From the NCBI GenBank assembly GCA_030248215.1, contig JASANG010000336.1, forward strand, positions 51,706 to 115,705: 64,000 bases of DNA. Reading direction: 5' to 3'. Shown piece by piece: positions 28,501 to 40,500 of the stretch. How positions within the stretch are numbered: the first letter of the stretch is position 1; each line of letters opens with the position of its first letter. The DNA is from Enoplolaimus lenunculus. Its lineage: Eukaryota > Nematoda > Enoplea > Enoplida > Thoracostomopsidae. Below the pieces are notes generated by a model. The model saw only the letters and a list, made by a program, of their open reading frames with translations, made no database searches and was not told where the DNA came from. A program made the position numbers and the translations under genes.

Positions 28501-31500
28501 CAAAAATCGGCCAACAGAAGTCTCGGTCTATTTTTGGACATCACCGAAAAAAACTAAAATTTTCAAAATTATTATTTCTAATGTTTTTTCGTAGTTTTTT
28601 TTCGTGTTTTTTATAGTTTTTGTATTTTTCATTTCCGTAACTAGTAAATTTCCACAATTTCACAGAAAAATTTTGTTCATCAGCCCATCACTTCAACAAT
28701 ACACTGAATCCTCGACTTCTGGTCTCGGTTCCAAACCACCGAGACTGAAAAAAAACGAGACCGAGACCGAGACCAAGACCTGCCAAATCGCGAGACTTGC
28801 CGAGAGCGACACTCCCATCCCTCGGTATGCGAAGCTGTTTCTAACCGGCAGCAGGTCCGTAGCCAGCTCACCTCGCTCGGGGGGTTTAAAAATTTTAGGA
28901 GCGCCACTCAATGGTTTTCAATGAGTCGCCCCGCCTTGGCTCCGTGTCCAGCCGGTGGGGAACGGTGCGACAACACCCCTCTCGCTCTCTCCTTAGTTGC
29001 GGACCTGCTTCTGTCATCTTCAACCACTCTCACTAGCACAGACGAGACATCGAAAGCTTTTGTGATACATACCCATTACAACAAGCGGCGAATATTTTTA
29101 AACATTGTTTCTCCAAAAAATATTAATGCATATTGTTTATTGTGTACTACAACTACAACTACGATGCTGTGAGACACCACTAAACTTTATAAATTCTGCG
29201 CCTTTTAACCATTTACACTTCTCTCTCATCAATAGTGTTTGCAGTTTTTTTGTTAAAAAATCAAATATTCAGTGTTGTTTTTTGCTGTACTACAAACAAA
29301 CAAACACATAATATCGCGTCGTATTTTGTAGCATTGTCTCTTTATTACTGCTTTACTACAGTGGTTTATTGTGATATGTGAGAGAATTTTGTATGTCATC
29401 GATCGCATCATTAATATGTATATCTTGTTATCAGGGATGTCAATTCAAGGTCACTACTAGACAGATAATAGAGGCACCGGCCCGAAACTACGCTGGCGGG
29501 CAAAAGTGACACTGGAGTATAGACACAAAAGTTCGGAAACGATACGACGTACTCTGGTTCCGGTGTAAATACGCTATCCGTATCCAGTATCCGTCCAAAT
29601 TAACATCCGGTCGATCCCTTTTCCGAATTCTTAGATTTGCGTGCATTTCATTTGTGCAGTATAGCCGACCACCGGTACACATTTTCACGCAAAAGCTTGC
29701 CAATGCACGGTGATGAAATAGCCAAAAAACGATGGTTTCAACTTCAGATTGGCTTTTATTCATTTCAGATCAGAACGTTTTCTACACTGCTTTATATGAC
29801 TTCGAAAACAACAGGCTAATATAATGCTGTCTAATATACTCAACAACTCATAGAATCTCTAATCGGACACCTGTTGTTTACGAAGATGTGTAGTACCATC
29901 ACAAAGTTAACTGTGTTTAACAGAACCAAAATACGCCCATCAACAAGACATTTAATTAAATTTCAACAACATGACTGACTGGGTATGAATTTAAATGAAA
30001 CGTACCAGACTTGTAGCCAGCTCAACCGCCTTCTATGGTGGCTCAAAATTTTCAGAAAGGGAACGGATCAATTTCAGATGATATATTAGCGAGCGGCAGT
30101 TGAAACTTTTCTATTTTGATTAAATTACAATTTTTACCTGTGATACACCGTTCAACCCATGAATATTTTGTAGCCGGGTAGCTGACAATGATTGTGGTCA
30201 GTGAAGTACTTCTGTTACAACATATAACCGTTCATCGCTGTCAAACTGTCATATTTATTTCAAAGTTTTTTTACAGTTTTTAGCTTCAACTTTAATAATA
30301 AATCATTTTTAGTAAGCGGACAATGCTAAAAACTAAAGCAGTAGACAACATGATGGCAACAAAACTTCAGATTCCTAACCTGACTCTACTCAGGGTTGTT
30401 GGTCGGAAAAATGGCTTTGTTCCATTTTTTTTCCGAGGGGGGTGAAAAAATGAATAAATACAAAATTACGTTTTTAGATGAAATGTAATTAATTTACATG
30501 CAACACATTAACAGTGACCGTGTGTATATGTCCACCAGGACACATTATATATCCGAATTAGCAAAAATTGAAGCATATGAATATATAAATGGATTTCTCA
30601 ATTGAAGCTTTGCCACGAAATTCAATGTAAAACTATATACGCATCTCGTTTTCGCTCACCAGGTTTCGTTGGCAGTGGGGCCAAAGCAAGGACGCTCAAA
30701 ATTGAAAGCTAGCCTTTACCGTATGATTTAACACAAGAATACGTCTAGCTTCATCTTCACTTTGCTCGCGAGGTTGCAGCAATTGAGAGGCTTTGATGTC
30801 AGAAAAAACCCAAAAATGTCTTGGGATTTAATATATACTTACAAAAAATAAGTGTGACTTGTTTGTTTCTAATGTTCTGATTTGACACAGGTTGCGGAGC
30901 TAAGACGAATATTGTTAAATGTTCCTCAATCGGATGTCTGGCTAACGAGTTGTCAGTTAACTAAATTTGGCGCCCAACCATGATCACTGGCAGCGCGCCA
31001 AATCAGTTATCTGAAAACAACTCGTTAGCAGACTTCTAATTGCAGAAAGTTTAACACCACTCGACTCAGCTCCTCAAACTGCGTCGTCAAATGTTATACA
31101 ATTTGTTCAACTTTTCGAAACAAAATTTAGGGTTGCAAGGGGCTGCTGAACTCGTAGCCTTAAAAACCGAATCTTTCAAAAACTTAGATTTGGGCATGGA
31201 ATGATCAGGAGATGACATCAGAAGCTCAAATATGCAAAAAGTTTCAAAATCCAAGCATTTTTGGTCAAACGACGGCTAAGGGTGAGATAACCGATCACCC
31301 AGACAAAGAATGATTTTTCTCCATTTTTCCGGAAAAACAACCCTGACTCTACTACTGGAAGCTGATACACGGAAGTCCAAACGCTTTAAAAATGCACATA
31401 AAGTCTTAAGTTTGTATTACTCACGTGGATTTCGCTAGTGGGGTTGGAGGGCTCATTCCGCTGAACCAAACGCCCATGCTCAGCCCCCCACTCGAAACAT

Positions 31501-34500
31501 TCCACCTAGTAGTAGTCACTCAGAAAAGTTCAACCGGACTGAATCTGAAGGCACCTCCCTAAAAGCCTTCTCCCAACGAGATTGGGCTAGCCAAATGCCA
31601 GCTCTCCACCCCAACAAGTTATCTTGTGCCCACGCACGATATTATGGGAGTTGCATACAATTTTATTCATGTCTAATAAGTTTTGGCCTCAACTCTACAA
31701 AACAGCGACTGCCAAGCCATGCCGTAGCCGAGCATAATAGAGCGAAAAATTTCAGTATCCATCACCCACCGTCCTCAAAAGTTAACTGGCATACGCATGA
31801 TATTGTTGGGAGTCGCACAATTTCAGCTTGTTATAAATTTAATATTTAAACATTACCATTCGATAACTGTATGGCGAAACCAGCTATAACAAAATGAGAA
31901 GAATCATCCTTTATTAGAAAGATAATTTTAATTTCAACTACCTACACTTCGGGAACTGCCAAGTATAAATATGGTCAGCTATAACGCAAACGTCCTAAAC
32001 GAAACAATGCCGTTTAATGGCGTTAATGTTTCTCAAATCGTTTGCTTCAATGGTGGAACTGTTATCGAACCTTACATCAGTGGTAAGCATGCTCGGGTTA
32101 TGTAGCAGTACTCATTGTAATGCCTTCAATTTAAGCGCCACATACATAACATGTTGCGTACGTCGCAGCCGAACCACGTCTCACAGAACTAGTAGCTTTT
32201 TCAGGTCCGACCAGTGTCCCGTGAATATAATGCCTATACCCCGTGAAATAGGCTTATCCTAGTGAAAGTTTGTTCACCCCGTGAAATAGGCTTATCCTAG
32301 TGAAAGTTTGTTCACCCCGTGAAATAGGCTTATCCTAGTGAACGTTTGTTCATCCCGTGAAATAGGCTTATCCTAGTGAACGTTTGTTCACCCCGTGAAA
32401 TAGGCTTATCCTACTGAACGTTTGTTCACCCCGTGAAATAGGCTTATCCTAGTGAAAGTTTGTTCACCCCGTGAAATAGGCTTATCCTAGTGAACGTTTG
32501 TTCATCCCGTGAAATAGGCTTATCCTAGTGAAAGTTTGTTCACCCCGTGAAATAGGCTTATCCTTGTGAACGTTTGTTCACTTCAGGCTTTCTATCAAAA
32601 GCAGAATATTGGTCAATCACCTTGTAAAATTAAGTGCCTTCACATTATGCCTTGATATTTTATTCACCCTTTCTAACATTGTACAGCGATTACATTATGT
32701 TTACGAAATTTTATCTTTACTTCAAACCGTTTTTGGCAAATATGAAAGCACTGTTTCCTGATAGAACATTATTTAACGGTTACACGGACATTATTTCATG
32801 GTAAAATCGCGTGAAACAATGTCCGAGGAACACGTTTTGTACAGCACCGGATATCAAATTATACCGGAACACAGTCTGAACCGGATAGAACATTACACTA
32901 GGAACAAGAGCCGAATACCGGTGTCACGAAAAATTTTGCATCCCATGAAAATATCCATCCCCCCGGGCAAATTTATATTTTAAAATGTTCCCCCGGGCAA
33001 ATTTTGCGTATAAAAATATACTCCTGGGCAAATTTTAACAAAAAAGTTAATGAAAAAGTGTCCCCTTTATAAAGATTTGCCCCCCCCCCAAGTAATTTAA
33101 ACTTTTCCTGACACTACGACCAGTAGCGGTTTAGAATGGTGTATTTTCAATAGTTAAAAAATTTTGATTTAGGCTTACATTTACAGACATGCCGACAACT
33201 CATGTCCTAAAATGTGCCAAAAACTGCACCAAAACTGAAGTCCAAAGTGACTGAACGATTTAATTTTTGCAAAACAGAACATTTTGCTACCAAAATTGCC
33301 AGAATGCCCTGCAAAAATTCTAGTGGAACCGGAGGTCGATTTTTAGTCAGAACCGTAGGCGGACCAGTGCTTGTACCCTGATAAATATGGCCCATTTTTT
33401 GACGGCGGATCGTTTTTTCGCAGACTATAACAGAGTAAGCTTAAAGTTTAGACTATTCTTGTACTTAGCCATAGTAATATGCTTATACTTCTGTTACGCT
33501 TTTCAGAATAACAATGGCTAAAAATTGTGGCATTTTGCATTGCATGGTGGGTTGATTTCTTTTGATAAATGCGAGATACTGTGTTTAAATAATGCGCAGA
33601 GCAATACTTTTATACGCGTACGCATGGTACAAAGCTGCCTTCGGTTCCGGCAAAATTACCACCTACAGATTCGGTACAACCTCTTTGCCGGAAGTGCATT
33701 TTCAATAGCCACTTTAGTGTTGTGCAATAGCAATTGCCAATTTTTCTACTGGCTGGCCGGCTGGCGGCGAACGGGGCGTTAAACCGACCGGCCGATCATT
33801 GGCCGGCCGCCGGCCAATATGCAAATTTTAAAACTTAGCAAGCATTGTCATTTCTTATTTCTTATTCGCTATGTCATTCAGTTTCTACTGCTGGGCTTTT
33901 ATAATGTGTACTGAATAAGATGTGAAAAATAAAAATTTCGCCGTTAAAAGTTGCAAGGGGGGGTGGGGGGCAGGAAGAAAATATTCATGTGCTCAGGGAT
34001 TAATAAATAATATTAAACACTAGAACAATAATAAACGGCGCACTTGCAAAACTAATGCTATGTTACGAAAAATTTATATCACTTACTTAGGGGAGCAAGT
34101 AAATTTTTATAATTTCTCAGATAGTTTGTGTATAAAAATTTGCTCCGGGGGCACATTTTTATATGAAAGCTAACTGGGGGGCATATTTTCATGGGGGGGG
34201 CAATGGTGGATCCATGGGGGGCCACCCCAGCCGTGGCGGCCCCCCAACAGCATGTCGACAAAAATTATATAGCAATTTTGTGACAATTGTTCGTGGTTTG
34301 TGTGAAGATCAAAAGTAAGTTTATTATCTGTGAAATTTTGCTCCCCCATTTTGAGATCCTGGATCCGCCACTGGGGGGCAAATAGCTCGTGACATCGGAA
34401 ACGGATATTTAGTGTATACAGTAAATGACACATTGCGATTTTGGACATAACAGATTTACACAGGGTGAGTGGTATACGGAATGCTATAATACCGGACACG

Positions 34501-37500
34501 AATAATAGGCGACAGACAACAAACTTTTTCACTATGCTGTTCGATTTGTAGCTATTTTTTGACCAACCTTACGGTTTTACAATTTTAACATGTATGTAGA
34601 GTTTATTTCATGTCAACCGCACTAACCTGCCCCATTGCCATAAAAGTGACACAATATTCAACGTGTACCAAATCATTCCCCACCAGTGCTTACAAAGAAT
34701 TTCTCTCAAAAAATCTCACCAATAACACTCTATCAATTCCAGATAACAATAGTACCAGTGTTCATTATCGTGGGACCAATCATAGCCGAGCACATTCTCA
34801 ATCGACCAATCAAAATCCAAGGGGCACAATAGACAACACGACTTTATCAGCTGCTTCCTTGACCCTCCAGGCCTTCAATCAGCAACCACAACTCTGCTCG
34901 TGCCCATATCCATTCACTGGTCCACTCTGTGAAACCCGTGGCCCGTGTACCCCTTTGGGTCTTCCATCTACAACATTTGCCACTCGAATACGCGCATACT
35001 GGTCCGATAATGAACACGCTTGCATTTGTGCCTCAGCAATCTACACCCACCCGCCACTCTGTCGTTCACTGAGCACTACATTCCTGGGCGCAGTTTGCGG
35101 TCTCGTCTTTGCCCTACTCTCCATCCTATTGGTTTGCAATCGACGCTCAGTATTTGATTGGGTCAAAGATTTTCGTACGCCATCGCGTCATTCCTACGCG
35201 TTGAGCTACGAAGATTACGTCATCGGCGTTGACTACCTGTCGGCATTTCGGCCAGGCCATGACGCAATTGTAGCGTGTGCAAAAGCACGCTACAACCGCC
35301 TCATGGCCGACGCCCGATGTCGCAAAGCGCACGACGCAGCTGGCGCGCCACTCGGCACCGGGGTCAGCAGCTCATGCGGCTATTGCCCGCTTCACCGGAC
35401 CCGTGCGTCACGCCTATGGCACAACTACGTTTATCACAGCTGTCTTCGCTACGACTGCCACCGGAGAACGCTGAAACCACTCAACGAACAACTCCAGCGG
35501 CTACACGCGCAACAAAGTCTCGACCAATCTTCGCTACTGCCACCCCCAGGTGTCCCAGTGGGTCACTCCGGCACGCCACAGCCGGTAACAGACGGCACCG
35601 CACTTCTTCAATCTTCCACGGCGGCACCAGGTGACGATAAGCTTCCAATACCATCTCAAATTCATTATCATCATCATCATCAACATCAACGCAAACAACC
35701 AGCTTTGACAGGACCGGCAAATATCTTATCGCTACTAGGGCAACGACAAGATATCGCCAGCTTCGCTAATGAATCAACTGAAAATTTCAGCATAGCTCGG
35801 GGTTTGTCGGTTACCGCTCAGCTAAACATTGCGTCGACGTTTTTCTTTAGCACTTCAGAAGAATGTGAGCCGGCCGCCGGAGACGCTGGGCCAGGACAAG
35901 GACAAGATGAAAAACAAGAAAAACAACAACGTAAAGGGACCTTGGACGGCGGCAGGGGCAGGCGTAACGGCGATTCTGAACCGATTTTGGGCCGGAGGTC
36001 CCAACGAATGACTAGCACTTCAAGGCAGCTATCAGAAACAGCAACAGATACACAATCAGGGGCAGCAGGCGCAAGCGGAACAGCAAGTTATAATTATTAT
36101 CGAAAATTTCAAAAACGAAGCAACTGTAGCCTAAAGCCTCCATCCGTCGTGCATTATTATGTCGGTGAATAAATATCGATTCTTTTTTATCATTTTTTTG
36201 TCAAAATTTGTTTCTATTATTCTTGAATATCAAATTATGATGTGGTATGTTCTGCCCCATCACCAGAACAACGACTTTTATATCGTCAAATAGTCATTTA
36301 CACGCCGGCACAAAATTTCACTGGTGCAAAGCAGAATTTTTCTACAGCTGGTGGGGCAAACCATCTTGTGCGACCTTTCGCCAACGGTAATAGCGTACAA
36401 CGTAAAATTGCTTTCAACATATTGTAAAACTACTGCAAAAAAACTAAAATAACCGCTTCAACATAGCCTTTGCGAAATGCTTACTGGCAACGGTGTTTGT
36501 TCTTTAATCTGCGACTTAAAGTTCGAACTGACGAAAACGATTTCATTTTTGCGTTTCTCAAAATTTTAAAATTGGTTCCAAGGAACGGCAAAGCTTAAGT
36601 TGCAATCTGACTGCGCCAGTGACTGTCGCAAGTAAAAAATTTTACTGTTGTTTTTATTATTTTTATATTTTATTGCATTGTTACTGATAATAATAATCTT
36701 GTAAGTTGGTTATTCCGCTACCATTATTATTATACTTTATAATAAAGAAACTTTCCGCACACTTATGAATGTATTATGATGGTAAAATCAACACAAATCT
36801 GGTAAAAAATAGAAAACCCACAGCAATCCAGTCAAGCAATAACCAACAAATTGAGGTTAAGCGTTGCTGCAAAACTGATGTTAAAGCTACACCATGCTCG
36901 TAACGAGGATTTCAGTAAGGGGCGGTTACGTTCCACAAAATAAAAATTTCGAAGGCTTCTTGTGTACAAAACATTATCTAAAACCATTTACAAGCGACAG
37001 TCTTTAAACTATAAGCCTCCCACCTAATCACACCCTTTTCTAAAACATAACGATGTATTATGCTACGCAAGATTGTGCACAACTGGCCCTTTGTTTAGAT
37101 ATACAACAATCACTCTCATGAGAATCATCCAAACCTCACACAATAACCTACGCTGATTGCGTTAGAATCCCTCAAGTATTGCAGTAATCCAAGCTGAAAA
37201 CCATTCATAATCAGTTTAGCTGATATAAAAATTAGCATCTGAAAAAATTCACTGGAATGCGGCTTATTTCGATCACTTGTATTGTTGTGCAACCTCCTCA
37301 GCTTTTAAAACAACTGACGAATGTTTTTGTTGAACTTGGAAAACTAGCTAAAGAAAACGCAAAGCAGGCGATTAAATAAAATATTTCAACTTGCGTTACA
37401 GTCAATTGGACGTAATTCGGTGACCTAATAAATTTGCAATCTCTGATCCGATTCGTGTTCCGTATATGGCGAAAAATAATAATTCTCGTTCCTGTTCGTG

Positions 37501-40500
37501 CTTCCTGTGAAATGCAGTTCATGTTGAAACCATTAGTGATACGTACATATCTCTGAAAAGAAAACCACTAGAAAGTCACCATTAAAATAGACAACCTTCA
37601 AATAACAACACAGTATAAAAACACACCATGCATGCAACCTAACCATAGCGCACTTACTTTGCGAACTATCTCCAGGTGCCGTAGGTGCAACAAATTCTCG
37701 GGTCAGCTTTTGAATCGATTTCATATATGACAAGTTCAGTCGTTCAAAAAATACCAATTTTTTGGACGTCACGATTTTCAGCAAACTAAGTGTCGGGTAT
37801 AGCATTGCAGGACTGCCGCTTGCGATTCTTCAACCAATAATAAGTCCTTATAAGTCTATCCACGAAATAAGATTTTGCATTCCAGCCACATAACCATTCT
37901 TTTACATAACAACATTAAGCTTAGGAAAACTTATTGACCTCTCGCTTTACAACAGCATCGTGAAATTTTGCAGTCTTCAATAGGAAAAACAGGGCAACAT
38001 CCTATTTAACAATACAGCATACTGTTTAACCAAAAACAAGTCTCTTCATCGAGAAGGGCATTTCTAATGAAACATAGTATACAGTACAGCGCCTATCAGA
38101 AGCGTTGTTTTTCAAGCCGAACATGTCATTATTGGTAGAACCATCATAGCCAGCAAAATTAAGGCCTATTACCATATAACATGACATTTGTCCTAAAATC
38201 GTCCCTTTATCCAAATAGTGTCTTTACTTCCACTTACTCTGCGGCGACTGACGGAACCACTGTTTTATAACATAGACCTAACTGAACTAATCCAATCTGA
38301 GCTTACTTCTCGTAATTTCCAAGACCATCGAAAGCCGTTGTCGCGATTGCAGAAGTCACGTACTCCAAACTTTCAATGCTCAGTTCGTTGTCGTTCAAAA
38401 CTTCAATCACTTTGGGCACCAAATTGGATACCGATTTCATAACCTAAAACAGCAACAGTAGGAATAACTTAGACGAATATGAACCATAACACGAAAATTT
38501 TACACTAACAGCTTTATCTCAACCGCAAGATTGTCAGTAAAATTTTTAGTTATTTAATAAATTTTCAGAAACGTGACTAATCTACATAGTACACCATGTA
38601 GGTTAGCTAAATAATTCTAAAAAATACAATTAAAACAAACCTAAAATGATAATGACAACTAACAGTATATATTAAAAATTCTATCAATATTCAATCAAAT
38701 TAAAATCACTGAAAAGAATAATATATGTTGACGTTACCAAAATTTGGGAACGGTAGAGCATTACATTATAGTCAGCTTTAGAAAAGTTGTTAAATTATAC
38801 TAACACAGAGCAATAACTTACCTTGTTACTCGCGCCACTCAAACATCGCGCAATGGATTGTTGTAACGCTCTCAGTACATGACAAGCCCGTTGACTTGGC
38901 TATACATAAGTAACACAATGAACAAACAAAAATATGAATTGACAAACTCATTTTAAAAACTATACTGCAGTTTTGTCCAATTTTCAAAAGAAGCTTGTTA
39001 AAATATTTTAATACGTCTCCAGGCAAATTTAGTTATGATATATTTTAAAAAATTCAAGTCAACAAAATAAACTATGCTGTTCCAGCAGTTATTTCAACCG
39101 TCTTCCATCTGGTATAGTTTTTATTATACACATTACATTTTTTCTATACACATCACGCGGCAAGCGCTATTTAAAGTAACAATGATTCTCACCAGTGTTT
39201 CGAGCAGAAACGTTATCATATCTAAACTGACACACATTGAATTGAAATTTTGCGACTGTTCCTGCAAATACTGGAACCAAATTTACTGATAATACAACAT
39301 GCTAAACAAACTATTACAGTGAGTAAGCGTTGCAACAATTAGGTAGAAAAACTAACATTCAAGTCTAACGTTCAAAACATAATATATAATTAACATGAAG
39401 AGATTTTTCAAGGGTAACTTTCGGATTCCAACGACCACGTCGAATTTTCCCATACAACACTATGCTAACACTCACCGCTGCATTGATATTTTTATCAAGC
39501 CACTGTAGTTTCAAATCGCTCGTGTTGCCCCACAAATCGTCTTTGAGACAACTTTTCAATAATGCGTAGCACTTTTTCGATAAAACTTCTGTTGAATTAT
39601 TTGCATTCGCCGAAGACGCGGACGAGTTAGCACCACTAGCGTTCGATTGTTCAGCAATCTGACAAACACCATGAAAACAATAAAAATTGCACAGAAAAAT
39701 AACAATCGACGTCCACTTTTCTATTTATAACAAAAACTATTACAAGCTCTTGATGACTTCAATTATTTGTAAACCAATAACAGGTTTTGAAACATACTCA
39801 TAATGCCGACAGTATCAGATTTAAACTAAGAACTACAAGCAGTACCACCGAAAGTAAGAAAGAACGCGCTCAAATGATAATGATTAAGTAATTAGTTTGG
39901 GAATTCCGAAACATCATTAACATGTACGCTGTTGGTGCAGAATAACCGGCTATAATTTTATGTAAAATTCATCTTTAAACAGATCAACATCGAAGCAGGC
40001 ACATACCTGACAAGCGAATCGTATCAAAAAATTCACAATTAAGTCTGCATGAAGTTTCTGTATGGGTCGGTGTGATTCTTCAAGTTTCGCCTGCAATACT
40101 ACAATTACATTTGCATCTCTACAAATCTACCCTGTAGATAGAGGTAATCTTCAGTTAATACACTATCATAAAGAGCTCTTCAGAACACTTTTTCAACAGC
40201 TACGATGACACAACCTTCAATATTAACGCCAACGCCAAACTTTGTACGCAGAAATAATTCAGAGTTACAGCAGCACCTTATAGACGGCTTTACCAAAATT
40301 TTAACGTGGTATCGGTGCAGTCCAACACAGAATATTCTGATTGTCGGCCAATCAACAGCTACTATAACTTTGTTCAAAGAATAACGAATGAACAAGACAT
40401 GATACCAAACCAAGTGGTCAAAAATTAACTACGCGAACGCAAAATAATGACAGTGCCCCAACTTACTCCATCAGGCAACTGTTTAACTTCGTTTATGCGT

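Larger units (their letters stand above)
15534..37657 (-). other. 22.1-kb TRRAP intron filled with transposon debris and one nested gene
   Basis: Exon 28 ends in phase 1 and exon 29 begins with the two bases that complete the codon, so nothing coding for TRRAP lies between. Parts not covered by other entries (about 17.3-17.7, 18.2-19.2, 20.3-21.5, 22.3-25.1, 28.2-30.3, 31.4-32.2, 33.2-34.0 and 36.2-37.6 kb) are AT-rich with scattered CCGGAT, CGAGAC and CGAATC hexamer tracts and G-rich scraps typical of old DNA transposons. I see no further gene there with confidence. Confidence 0.85.

Noticed and set aside
32239-32580. CRISPR-like array
   Set aside because: Units are contiguous 38-bp tandem repeats without unique spacers, in a eukaryotic intron; a minisatellite.
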